DNA of 38,803 nucleotides, taken from NCBI RefSeq assembly GCF_032190635.1, contig NZ_JAVLAS010000004.1, positions 1 to 38,803 of the forward strand, written 5' to 3'. Shown piece by piece: positions 31,602 to 38,192 of this stretch. This stretch comes from Levilactobacillus zymae. Lineage in GTDB: Bacteria; Bacillota; Bacilli; Lactobacillales; Lactobacillaceae. The translations under genes were made by a program, and so were the position numbers. Positions within the stretch are counted from its first letter, which is position 1, and the number at the start of each line of letters is the position of its first letter. The notes beneath the pieces are model-generated. The model did not search any database and had not been told where the DNA came from. It was given only the letters and a program-made list of their open reading frames with translations.

Positions 31602-31656
31602 TAACTTTGTATAACTTTTTAAAACTAAAAGTTGATTTTATATAACATTATGTTAT
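31589..31656. promoter_or_regulatory. CI/Cro operator region
   Basis: Two clear palindromes: AAGTTAT-AGTCA-ATAACTT (31589-31607, overlapping the PR -35) and ATAACAT-T-ATGTTAT (31642-31656, within the PRM spacer and first -10 base). Related half-sites AAGTTAT/ATAACTT recur between them (31608-31617). The arrangement fits a bistable switch; which protein binds which site is not visible. Confidence 0.65.
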
Positions 31657-31659
31657 ACT
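31632..31659 (+). promoter_or_regulatory. Repressor promoter (PRM-like)
   Basis: Plus strand TTGATT (31632-31637), 16-base spacer, TATACT (31654-31659), about 34 bases before the repressor ATG at 31693, which has AGGAAG as ribosome site. The palindrome at 31642-31656 overlaps it, suggesting autoregulation. Confidence 0.65.
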
Positions 31660-31692
31660 TTAATCACCGTTATAGATAGGAAGTGATTAACT

Positions 31693-32409
31693 ATGAAACC
31701 AGAAAACGAAATTTCAAGTCAAATAAAAGTTCTTCGATCTAAAATGGGCTGGTCTCAATCTCAACTAGCTGATAAATTAGGAGTATCTAAACAATCAGTT
31801 TCAAATTGGGAAACAAACCTAAAAACGCCCCGCATGGGAGCACTTCAAAAAATGTCAGATTTATTTGGCGTCAGCATTGGCCAGATAACTGACGGAGATA
31901 GGTTTGAAAATAATCTAATTCAGCAAACCGCTCAATTAATGCAAGGATTGCCTTATAGTAAGCAGCAAGAAGTATTTGATTTTGCCAAGAGTCGATTGAC
32001 ACTAAATGTTAATTCTAACATCATTAAGTTCCCTAAAGACGATGACACCCTCGAAATTACGGCCAGTGGTGTCCTCTCTGCTGGTGTGGGTGAGTTCCTT
32101 GATGATTCTACTAAGCCATTCACTGTAACCGTGCATAAGCCTGTTCCTAGCGATTATGACTATGCCTTCAAAATAAACGGCCACTCAATGGAGCCTGTTT
32201 ACCAGGATAAGCAAGTTGTCTTCGTCAAGAAGGAAGACGATTACCGTGATGGTCAGATCATCGCCGCGGTTATGGACGGTTGCGCGTATCTGAAAAAGCT
32301 GTCAGTAGTTGATGGTGAGGCTACACTGGTATCATTAAATCCACAATATCCTAATATAAAGGTTGATAAAGAAACCGGCGTCAAAGTATTAGGCGTTGTG
32401 TTCTCATAA
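31693..32409 (+). CDS. cI: CI/LexA-like prophage repressor with S24 peptidase domain
   Basis: 238 residues. N-terminal helix-turn-helix 'LRSKMGWSQSQLADKLGVSK' and 'QSVSNWETNLKTPRMGALQK'; a linker to about 115; then an S24 domain with a likely Ala-Gly self-cleavage site in 'SGVLSAGVGEFL', the nucleophile Ser in 'FKINGHSMEPVYQDKQVV' and the Lys in 'AVMDGCAYLKKLSV'. It maintains lysogeny by binding the operators upstream and should cleave itself on RecA activation. It is intact, and is transcribed away from the IS-disrupted early operon. Confidence 0.94.
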   Translation: MKPENEISSQIKVLRSKMGWSQSQLADKLGVSKQSVSNWETNLKTPRMGALQKMSDLFGVSIGQITDGDRFENNLIQQTAQLMQGLPYSKQQEVFDFAKSRLTLNVNSNIIKFPKDDDTLEITASGVLSAGVGEFLDDSTKPFTVTVHKPVPSDYDYAFKINGHSMEPVYQDKQVVFVKKEDDYRDGQIIAAVMDGCAYLKKLSVVDGEATLVSLNPQYPNIKVDKETGVKVLGVVFS

Positions 32410-32428
32410 GTCCCCTACATGGGGACTT
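32408..32428 (+). terminator. Hairpin overlapping the repressor stop codon
   Basis: AAGTCCCC-TACAT-GGGGACTT is a perfect 8-bp stem that begins in the TAA stop of the repressor. Only a weak T-rich sequence (ATCTT) follows, so it may be a weak terminator or a 3' stabilising hairpin. Confidence 0.5.
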
Positions 32429-32444
32429 ATCTTAGCACTTCAAA

Positions 32445-32458
32445 AGAACATACGTTTG
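32445..32458 (+). promoter_or_regulatory. Candidate LexA (SOS) box
   Basis: AGAACATACGTTTG matches the Gram-positive LexA consensus CGAACRNRYGTTYG at 13 of 14 positions. It lies 78 bases before the 103-residue gene, with a possible -35 TTGATT overlapping its end; no convincing -10 is visible. Confidence 0.45.
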
Positions 32459-32472
32459 ATTAGCCGGGTGGT

Positions 32473-32501
32473 TGATCATAGGTCCGAGTCCTATGTAATC
32501 A
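32473..32501 (+). other. T-arm-like hairpin, possible tRNA/attP relic
   Basis: CATAGG-TCCGAGT-CCTATG (32477-32495) has the shape of a tRNA T arm with 7-base loop; TGAT and ATCA flank it and could extend pairing. No other tRNA parts are found. It lies downstream of cI, where attP sits in related integrating phages. Confidence 0.3.
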
Positions 32502-32535
32502 GTCGAGTCACAACTTAAATATGGAGGTTGCTATT

Positions 32536-32847
32536 ATGACAACGTTTGAATTAGAAGAATACTTGGAAGCACACAGCCAGATTGTTGATAATTTTCGAGA
32601 TAAGTATGCTGCGTTCCTAAACGAACAAAACGCAGACCGCCCCACCAATAAAAAGTGGAGTAGTCTGCGCATTAAAAATGAGACCAGCAGTGCTGTCATC
32701 AAATTCACTAGCAATATCCAAGCCAAATTGAGTTCAGCCACGAAGCCTCGCCAGAGAAAATCTTATGATGGCTGGGTTGATTATATGGAACGCAATGAAA
32801 CCATTGATAGCTTGGAAGAGTCCCTAATGGATCTGGAATTTATTTAA
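32536..32847 (+). CDS. 103-residue protein of unknown function in the lysogeny region
   Basis: Start ATG 32536 chosen for GGAGG 9 bases upstream. MTTFELEEYLEAHSQIVDNF, 'RDKYAAFLNEQNADRPTNKK' and 'SSAVIKFTSNIQAKLSS' suggest helical, soluble structure; basic middle (ATKPRQRKSYDGW) and acidic C-terminus (DSLEESLMDLEF). Transcribed with or after the repressor, so probably expressed in the lysogen; a LexA-box-like site upstream hints at SOS control. Superinfection exclusion or repressor modulation are possible, unproven roles. Confidence 0.65.
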   Translation: MTTFELEEYLEAHSQIVDNFRDKYAAFLNEQNADRPTNKKWSSLRIKNETSSAVIKFTSNIQAKLSSATKPRQRKSYDGWVDYMERNETIDSLEESLMDLEFI

Positions 32848-32957
32848 AAGGATGTTTTGTATCATCAAAAAATATGCAAATACCATGGATCGCACACTGT
32901 TCAGCCAGATGCCTACTGCCGTATTACGTATACAAAATTATATAATCAAGTTGAATA

Positions 32958-32990
32958 TAAAAAAAGCCTGAATTTAAAAATTCAGGCTTT
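32958..32990 (-). terminator. S-layer gene terminator
   Basis: Minus strand AAGCCTGAATTTTTAAATTCAGGCTT, a stem of about 12 bp, followed by TTTTTT. It lies 25 bases beyond the S-layer stop codon and also faces the small gene on the plus strand, with which transcription is convergent. Confidence 0.88.
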
Positions 32991-33014
32991 CTTACTATAA
33001 ATTAATATTTACTA

Positions 33015-34502
33015 TTAACCGAAGACACTAACGCTACCAGTGTTTTGGGTAGTAGAAGCACTACCTTTAACTGGAACTTCCTTAGCATTGTATAAAGCAA
33101 ATACAGTACCATTAGTAGTGTAAGTACCAGCAAGACCAGAAGTTAACGTGTAGGTGGTGTGATAAAGTTGTGGTGAGAAAGTTTTCCCCTTCGCATATGG
33201 CTTAGTATGACCATTAGCATTAACAGCATCAGGAGAGTCAGAAGGAACCACATTACCCTTAGCATTCTTAGCATAAGGAACTGAGGTCAAAGTGTTGGCC
33301 TTGTTAATAGTCAAGAAGTTTTGAACGTCAGCAGCGGTGTAGTTAGCACCATTAGCGCCAGAGAAGGCAGCAGTTAACGTTGGGAACTTTACTTGGTAAA
33401 CCAAATTAGCTTTATCTTTCAAAGTAGCATTAGAAGAGATCAACTTAACTGGTTTTTTAAGACCGTCTTGGTAGTATGCAGCGATGCTTTGAACAGCTTG
33501 AGCACCCTTAGTAACCGTTAAGCTAACTGTATCACCGGTCTTTGCAGCATACAAAGCAGCTTTGTTAGCAGCATTGCCTTCTGAGTAAGTATAACCGGTA
33601 CCCTTTAATAGTGACTTACTCCATTTCTTAGTTGCCTTTTTAACCGCATCATAACCAACAGCAGTACCCTTAGCATTTGCCTTAGCAGTACCAACATTAG
33701 TGTTATTAGCGTTGTTTGCAGTCAACTTAGCTAAAGTAGTGGACTTTACAATCGTACCATCAGTAGCAACAAGGTTTACCTTAACATCAGTTGCTTGGTT
33801 GTAAATAGCGGAAGCATCAGTCGTAACGGCCTTGCTGTAGATCCAACCATTAACCGTAGGGTTTTGTTGGTCTTCAACGTAGTAGTATAATGAGCCTTCA
33901 CGAGTCTTAGTTTCAGCCTTAGTGACCTTTAAAGTGTCACCGGCGAAAGGAGTGGTGTTCTTAACAACTTTAGAAGCACCAGACTTGTATTGAGTGTACT
34001 TAGGCGCAGTCCAGGTAACATGCTTAGTACCAGGATTAGTGAAACTAACAGTCTTACCAATCATGCTGTCAGTCGTGTTAGCAGTAGTCGTTTCAGCAGA
34101 AGTAATCCCGCCGCCGAACGTACCTTTAACCTTACCACCGTAAACATAACCACGGTACTTTTGGTCCATGGTTACAACACGGTAGTATACGGAACCACGG
34201 TTAGTAGTCTTAACACCGTAAGCACGGAAGTAGTTAGCGGACTTCTTGGAATCAGCTAAGTCCTTCATGGTTGCCTTAGAAGCAACAACCTTGGCACCCT
34301 TAACAGTACCTGGCTTAGTGTAAAGGGCGTGAGTACCATTAGCTTCTACGTTACGCTTAGTAGCGTCAGTAGTCAGCTTGCTGTAAGCACCGGCAGTTGC
34401 ATAGCTCTTAGCACTTGCAGTAGTGGTAGTAACAGCTGAAAGACCAGCTAAACCTAACACTGCAGCGCCTACATAAATAGACTTTGCGAATGATGAACGC
34501 AT
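33015..34502 (-). CDS. S-layer protein (SlpA-like), secreted surface array protein
   Basis: 495 residues, complete. Signal peptide: [20 protein letters not shown] up to TTTTASA, cleavage predicted before [12 protein letters not shown]. The mature N-terminal ~140 residues ('[20 protein letters not shown]', '[20 protein letters not shown]', '[20 protein letters not shown]') match the wall-binding region of L. brevis S-layer proteins; the rest is Thr/Ala/Lys/Asn-rich beta structure ('[18 protein letters not shown]', '[20 protein letters not shown]') that would form the lattice. No LPXTG or membrane anchor. Codon use is strongly biased, as in highly expressed genes. A consensus promoter, AGGAGG site and strong terminator make it a single-gene unit, opposite to cI. 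It is cargo, not a virion gene; it could recoat the lysogen and mask receptors. Confidence 0.88.
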   Translation of the reverse strand: MRSSFAKSIYVGAAVLGLAGLSAVTTTTASAKSYATAGAYSKLTTDATKRNVEANGTHALYTKPGTVKGAKVVASKATMKDLADSKKSANYFRAYGVKTTNRGSVYYRVVTMDQKYRGYVYGGKVKGTFGGGITSAETTTANTTDSMIGKTVSFTNPGTKHVTWTAPKYTQYKSGASKVVKNTTPFAGDTLKVTKAETKTREGSLYYYVEDQQNPTVNGWIYSKAVTTDASAIYNQATDVKVNLVATDGTIVKSTTLAKLTANNANNTNVGTAKANAKGTAVGYDAVKKATKKWSKSLLKGTGYTYSEGNAANKAALYAAKTGDTVSLTVTKGAQAVQSIAAYYQDGLKKPVKLISSNATLKDKANLVYQVKFPTLTAAFSGANGANYTAADVQNFLTINKANTLTSVPYAKNAKGNVVPSDSPDAVNANGHTKPYAKGKTFSPQLYHTTYTLTSGLAGTYTTNGTVFALYNAKEVPVKGSASTTQNTGSVSVFG

Positions 34503-34577
34503 AGATGAAAACCTCCTAATAATTTCTTTTTAGCAAAAACATTATGTAAATGTCCACAATCATTCTTGCTAACGGCA

Positions 34578-34606
34578 ATTATAGCATACGTTACCAACTA
34601 TGCCAA
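34578..34606 (-). promoter_or_regulatory. Strong promoter of the S-layer gene
   Basis: Minus strand TTGGCA (34606-34601), 17-base spacer, perfect TATAAT (34583-34578). The start near 34571 gives a leader of about 69 bases ending in AGGAGG, 9 bases before the ATG. Such a leader is typical of S-layer messages. Confidence 0.85.
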
Positions 34607-34658
34607 AAGAAAACTTTAACAAATTCACGAAAAAGTCATAATCACTAAAATAGTGCAC

Positions 34659-34689
34659 AAAAAAACCCTTCAACAGGTCAGCGGAAGGG
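34659..34689 (-). terminator. Intrinsic terminator upstream of the S-layer promoter
   Basis: Minus strand CCCTTC-(12)-GAAGGG followed by TTTTTTT. It would stop transcription entering the S-layer unit from the right. Confidence 0.65.
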
Positions 34690-34770
34690 AAGAATCATGG
34701 AATTCATCTATGCAGGTACAATTATATCTTATATGTAGCAAAAAAGCAATGACGACGAAATGTTTGTAAT

Positions 34771-34801
34771 AAAAAAGGACGCCCTGCTTGAAGGAGCGCC
34801 C
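34771..34801 (-). terminator. Second terminator-like hairpin with no gene upstream
   Basis: Minus strand GGGCGCTCC...GGACGCCC (one bulge) followed by TTTTTT. No minus-strand gene precedes it within 600 bases, so it probably remains from a lost gene. Confidence 0.55.
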
Positions 34802-34960
34802 AATCTTCAAAGAAGGAAAAAACCAACTCTAAAGAAATATCTTAATGTAGACTAACATCTATTTAATATAATGTCAATCAATTCACAATTAGAACACTAC
34901 AACGGTGGTCGCCCAAGACGTTGATTCATCTCGTCACTAAAGTAACGAGTTTTCTCAACT

Positions 34961-35086
34961 GGCGCCACTTATAAAAAACTGAACTTAAAAGATCGTGAAT
35001 GGACTTGCCCACAGTGCAGTAATCACCACATTCGCGATTGGAATGCTGCTAAAAACATTCTCAAAAAAGGCTTGGCAAGTGCTTAA
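34961..35086 (+). pseudogene. tnpB: IS605/IS200-type TnpB C-terminal remnant
   Basis: The frame ending at TAA 35084 reads [20 protein letters not shown] then [15 protein letters not shown]. '[11 protein letters not shown]' is the second half of the TnpB zinc ribbon and '[10 protein letters not shown]' is the end of its RuvC motif III. Only about 40 codons remain; RuvC I/II, the first CxxC pair and TnpA are gone. Full TnpB proteins have about 370-450 residues. It is therefore a 3' stump left by deletion. Confidence 0.8.
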
Positions 35087-35243
35087 CTTGTTTGCCCGTC
35101 TGGCAACCTGCGGGCATAAAAGGCTTTGATAATTAGCACGTAAGACCTGCATGCAGGCAATTGCTGTATCTAAGCAAATTGTGGTCGTTGCACCGTTAGG
35201 TGCAGTTCTCACAAGCTTCCGACTTTAGTCGGGAGTGGTTGAC
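35010..35243 (+). ncRNA. Possible orphan omega-RNA / IS605 right end
   Basis: Downstream of the tnpB stump is a structured non-coding stretch: GCCCG...CGGGC (35093-35116), the palindrome CCTGCATGCAGG (35146-35157), GCACC-GTTA-GGTGC (35191-35204) and CCGACT-TTA-AGTCGG-like CCGACTTTAGTCGG near 35219-35232, then GAGTGGTTGAC. In IS605 elements the guide-bearing omega-RNA spans the tnpB 3' end and right end. Whether it is transcribed here is unknown. Confidence 0.5.
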
Positions 35244-35435
35244 TGCTTAACATGCTATGGCTGATAATACAATTAGCTATACCAATTTTTACTTTACATA
35301 AGGCGGCTTATCCCAAGTAACCCCCTCACTCCCTGATAAAACAACGATCCGTTATTTTGCCTTTGTGAAATTTGACGGGAGAGGAGTGGTCTAGATGAAA
35401 AATCCTCAATAAATCAGTAAACTCACTTTGTGAAT

Positions 35436-35714
35436 TTAACCGCCTAAACTCCTAGACCATTGCACCAATCGTGCCTGACACCAGTCCAAAAAATCCCGTT
35501 CTGAAATCGTTGGTGTTCCCGTCAATAACTTTTTTGTGACGGGCTCCTCACCTAAAGCCGTCTCAATTAACCCAACCACTAAATAATCTGTCTGTTTCGT
35601 AACCCAATTTTGTGGTTTCGCCCCAAAGACTTTCGCCAAACTAAAAGCTTGATCCCGAGTCATGGTAGTTAGACGTCCGGTAAAAGCAATCTCACAATCT
35701 CTTAAATCAAGCAT
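35436..35714 (-). CDS. Small BRCT-domain protein
   Basis: 92 residues, essentially one BRCT domain: 'RDCEIAFTGRLTTMTRDQAF', 'SLAKVFGAKPQNWVTKQTDY', 'LVVGLIETALGEEPVTKKLL' and 'TISERDFLDWCQARL' follow the fold of the NAD-dependent DNA ligase and DNA polymerase III BRCT (G-x-T..R..A....GA......T.LVVG). Stand-alone BRCT genes occur on lactobacillus plasmids. It is probably a phosphopeptide- or DNA-end-binding accessory factor; role unknown. The ribosome site is weak (AAGAAAG). Probably plasmid-derived rather than phage-derived. Confidence 0.78.
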   Translation of the reverse strand: MLDLRDCEIAFTGRLTTMTRDQAFSLAKVFGAKPQNWVTKQTDYLVVGLIETALGEEPVTKKLLTGTPTISERDFLDWCQARLVQWSRSLGG

Positions 35715-36204
35715 TTTAAATCATCAACTTTCTTGATTCTAATGTTGGTTTTGACTTGACGGGTTACGGTTTTCCATTCAGTTTAGAGGGAGTGACGTTT
35801 TGAGCGCAGAATTGTTCCCTGGAATCAGCTATTTGGAATAACTGAACCAGAGTACAATTCTGCTACTAAAAGTTTCCCCTTAGTTCGTCGGTCGTTAACG
35901 CCCGTCGCTTGTCTGTACAATTGCGGTATTGCTACCACCACTCATTATAAACCTACGTTTTCGGTTTAACCTACTAAAAAACGCCCTAGCAGGCGTTGGT
36001 AATACGTATTTTTATTTGTTCGATCACCAACTAATCAGTGGCACCAAGCCGAAGCTTCGTTTTACCACCCGCGCCGTTAATGGTCGCGCTCACCATTCAC
36101 CACCCAGCCGTACAGATGACCTTGTTGTGGTATAGCCAGACTTATTGAAGTCGCCCTGGCAAACGTGTCCCCTTGGATTTAGACCCCAGCTTGTCCCCTA
36201 GGGC
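35715..36204. other. Gene-free stretch between BRCT gene and partition locus
   Basis: I find no convincing gene here; a 68-codon plus-strand frame (35929-36135) lacks a ribosome site and protein-like composition. It holds a perfect 10-bp inverted repeat GCAGAATTGT/ACAATTCTGC (35806-35815, 35854-35863) around a 38-base loop, a minus-strand terminator at 35975-35997, and the palindrome CGAAGCTTCG (36050-36059). Confidence 0.6.
35975..35997 (-). terminator. Minus-strand terminator without an obvious gene
   Basis: Minus strand AACGCC-TGCTAG-GGCGTT followed by TTTT. It would stop transcription arriving from the partition locus side; no minus-strand gene is recognised upstream. Confidence 0.55.
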
Positions 36205-36296
36205 TTTAAAAATCGCACCAGCCATGATATAATAGTCAGTAACTTAGATGACTTTTATGTGGCGCTCACCGATTCCAGTCGGTGGGTGTTTTTTTA
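36205..36296 (+). promoter_or_regulatory. Promoter and early terminator ahead of the partition repeats
   Basis: TTTAAA (36205-36210), 17 bases, then extended -10 TGATATAAT (hexamer 36228-36233). About 25 bases after the predicted start (~36240) lies the hairpin CTCACCGA-TTCCAG-TCGGTGGG followed by T7 (to about 36296). The product would be a ~56-base RNA, or an attenuated leader of parA. Confidence 0.6.
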
Positions 36297-36358
36297 TGTT
36301 CTATTTTATGTAACCAATATTACTCGTTGTTTGGTGATAAATCAACATTTCTTTTTAT

Positions 36359-36446
36359 GTATCCTTGTATCCTTGTATCCTTGTATATTCATATCCTTGT
36401 ATCTAAGTATCCTTGTATCCTTGTATCTAAGTATATTAGGATACTT
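36359..36446. repeat. Partition site cluster 1: eleven 8-bp-phased repeats
   Basis: Strict 8-bp steps from 36359: GTATCCTT x3, GTATATTC, ATATCCTT, GTATCTAA, GTATCCTT x2, GTATCTAA, GTATATTA, GGATACTT. The last unit is an inverted form. This is probably the centromere (parS/parC) bound by the small ParB-like protein, and perhaps the parA operator. Confidence 0.85.
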
Positions 36447-36483
36447 GCAGTCAATCTTAATTTAACGGCTTTTGAGAAGAAAT

Positions 36484-36563
36484 GTATCCTTGTATCCTTG
36501 TATCCAAGTATCTTTGTATGTTATTATCCTTGTATCCAAGTATCCTTGTATATTAGGATACTT
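36484..36563. repeat. Partition site cluster 2: ten 8-bp-phased repeats
   Basis: From 36484 in 8-bp steps: GTATCCTT x2, GTATCCAA, GTATCTTT, GTATGTTA, TTATCCTT, GTATCCAA, GTATCCTT, GTATATTA, GGATACTT. It ends with the same GTATATTA-GGATACTT pair as cluster 1, 37 bases after that cluster and 5 bases before the parA ribosome site, so binding here would also repress parA. Confidence 0.85.
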
Positions 36564-36580
36564 AATTGGAGGTCAGTATA

Positions 36581-37381
36581 ATGGGTGAAGTAATTACTTT
36601 TGGAAATTTTAAAGGTGGCACCGGTAAAACAACAAATGCCACGCTTACATGCCTGGCACTAGCTCGTGCTGGTAAAAAAACGCTATTAATTGATTTCGAT
36701 CCTCAAGCAAACGCTACAGATATTTACTTTAAAACCGCGGCTAATTTAGGCCGCGATGATATTAAATTTAATCAAACCTTGCTTGCATCAATCCAAGAAG
36801 AGGACTTATCAAGATCGTTGGTTACTTTGGATAAAAACATTGACTTTATTCCATCAAGCGCAGATTTTTCATTGTACCCACGGATTATGGAAAAAAAGTT
36901 TAAAAATAATTATAAAGATAGAGTTACATATTTTAGCAAGCTACTTGCTTCACTAAAAGAAAAATATGATTTTGTGGTATTTGATTTGCCACCGACTATT
37001 TCCTTAATTTCTGATAGCGCCTTATACGCTTCAGATTGGGTTCTGATTATCCTTCAAACTCAAGAGCACAGTCTTCAGGGTGCCGAATCGTTTCTAAAAT
37101 ATATACAGGAACAGGTAATCGATGAATACGAGGCACCTAGTTTGAATTTACTCGGTATACTTCCTGTGCTATTAAAGAATGGGGCGCCTGTTGATCACAG
37201 CACATTAGAAGCAGCAGAAGAAGAATTTGGGAAAGAAAACATGTTAAAAACCCTAATTCGTAATATGGAAAGAATCAAAAGATATTCAATCAGAGGTGTA
37301 TTTCTAAAAGATCAGTTCGATAAAAAAATAATTAGATTATACGATTCTGTGGCACAAGAAATTATTGAAAGGGCGGACTAG
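36581..37381 (+). CDS. parA: ParA-type partition ATPase
   Basis: 266 residues from ATG 36581, with GGAGG 9 bases upstream. It begins MGEVITFGNFKGGTGKTTN, the deviant Walker A of ParA/MinD ATPases; 'KTLLIDFDPQANATD' is the A' motif and 'YDFVVFDLPPTISLISDSAL' Walker B. It has no N-terminal helix-turn-helix extension, so it is the short (type Ib) form whose partner, not ParA, represses the operon. It distributes low-copy plasmids on the nucleoid. It shares an operon with the ParB-like gene, downstream of the 8-bp repeats. Confidence 0.95.
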   Translation: MGEVITFGNFKGGTGKTTNATLTCLALARAGKKTLLIDFDPQANATDIYFKTAANLGRDDIKFNQTLLASIQEEDLSRSLVTLDKNIDFIPSSADFSLYPRIMEKKFKNNYKDRVTYFSKLLASLKEKYDFVVFDLPPTISLISDSALYASDWVLIILQTQEHSLQGAESFLKYIQEQVIDEYEAPSLNLLGILPVLLKNGAPVDHSTLEAAEEEFGKENMLKTLIRNMERIKRYSIRGVFLKDQFDKKIIRLYDSVAQEIIERAD

Positions 37382-37382
37382 C

Positions 37383-37742
37383 ATGGTGGAACTTTTACAC
37401 AATCCTAACTCAAATAAAAGCAAAATAATTCCTAGAAAATCGGCGCCCCAGCCTCAAAAAGAAATTTCCATATCTTCTCTAAACGAATCAAACAAAACGA
37501 AGTCTAAACAAATAGATGGTGTTACTTTTGATACTACGCTCAGAATTGACAATCATCTAAAAAACTTTATGAAAGCTATGGTAATTTTAGGGTATAGCTC
37601 AACTCAACAAAACGGATTAGCCCAATTACAAAAAACTAAAAAAACTTTTTTTGAATCGTTAACTGAGTCTGAACAAAATACGCTTACGACTCAAATACAG
37701 ACTTTGGAAACCGGCGATGCTAACAAAGTAAAAAGTAAATAA
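37383..37742 (+). CDS. parB: Small ParB-like centromere-binding protein (DUF5388-like)
   Basis: 119 residues from ATG 37383, with AAAGGG 9 bases upstream; a TTG at 37365 within parA is less likely. A basic disordered N-terminus (MVELLHNPNSNKSKIIPRKS) precedes a compact C-terminal domain 'GVTFDTTLRIDNHLKNFMKA' followed by 'MVILGYSSTQQNGLAQLQKT', consistent with a ribbon-helix-helix-type DNA binder (beta strand VTFDTTLRI plus two helices). Such proteins pair with short ParA in lactobacillus plasmids, bind short phased repeats and repress the operon. The N-terminal arm would stimulate ParA. The gene starts two bases after the parA stop. Confidence 0.82.
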   Translation: MVELLHNPNSNKSKIIPRKSAPQPQKEISISSLNESNKTKSKQIDGVTFDTTLRIDNHLKNFMKAMVILGYSSTQQNGLAQLQKTKKTFFESLTESEQNTLTTQIQTLETGDANKVKSK

Positions 37743-37813
37743 TCACGTGCTCTCAGACAACGCGTTCAGCTTTTAGACGTATACTTGTCCGTTTAAATGA
37801 AGCAGAATGCACA

Positions 37814-37872
37814 TAAAAAAAGACCATCCAAAGAAGATGTTATGTGGGTATCTTCTTAGACGGTCTTTTTTT
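37814..37872. terminator. Bidirectional terminator between parAB and the lysis genes
   Basis: AAAAAAAGACC...AAGAAGAT pairs with ATCTTCTT...GGTCTTTTTTT, a long stem with flanking A and T runs, so it can end the parAB transcript (plus) and the late lysis transcript (minus). Confidence 0.9.
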
Positions 37873-37922
37873 ATGGATGGAATGTCAGAACGAGATTAAT
37901 TATAACACTTGGTTATCCGTGG

Positions 37923-38192
37923 TTACAGAAATTTCTCGATAACGTATATCAGGAGGGTGACTCCAATCCCTGAGATTAGAATGCCAATCAGCCAGTTTTG
38001 AATACTGGTCAATCGGTCAATTCGATGAGAACTCTCAATGGATTTTGCCAGAGCTTTATCGGCTTTGTTATCAATCTCATCTACCTGATTGAGTTTGTCC
38101 TCAATGTCTTCAACTTTCTGCTTGGTAGCACTCACATCCTTTTGAATGTCAATCAGCATTCGGGTGGTATCCGTTAAGTCTCCATGGGGCAT
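37923..38192 (-). CDS. XhlA-like holin-associated membrane protein
   Basis: 89 residues. The N-terminal ~60 residues are coiled coil ('TRMLIDIQKDVSATKQKVED', 'IEDKLNQVDEIDNKADKALA'); one C-terminal transmembrane helix follows ('LIGILISGIGVTLLIYVIEK'). This is the XhlA/haemolysin layout, a partner of holin and amidase in Bacillus-type lysis cassettes. Here it follows the endolysin by one base and ends the late operon. Function is inferred from layout and place. Confidence 0.75.
   Translation of the reverse strand: MPHGDLTDTTRMLIDIQKDVSATKQKVEDIEDKLNQVDEIDNKADKALAKSIESSHRIDRLTSIQNWLIGILISGIGVTLLIYVIEKFL

Noticed and set aside
32848..32957. Short gene between the 103-residue gene and the S-layer terminator
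   Set aside because: Frames are under 30 codons without a ribosome site; nothing recognisable.
35929..36135. 68-codon plus-strand ORF
   Set aside because: No ribosome site, low-complexity basic composition, and it crosses a terminator and palindromes.
36205..36300. Fst/RNAII type I toxin-antitoxin locus
   Set aside because: Size and terminator are similar to the antitoxin RNA, but no hydrophobic toxin ORF was found on the opposite strand; kept only as an unexplained RNA unit.
36359..36563. CRISPR array
   Set aside because: Units are 8 bp and contiguous with no unique spacers; the structure fits a centromere.
36259..36581. Overlapping plus-strand frames with repeated Leu-Val-Ser-Leu-Tyr units
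   Set aside because: They are translations of the 8-bp partition repeats and lack ribosome sites.
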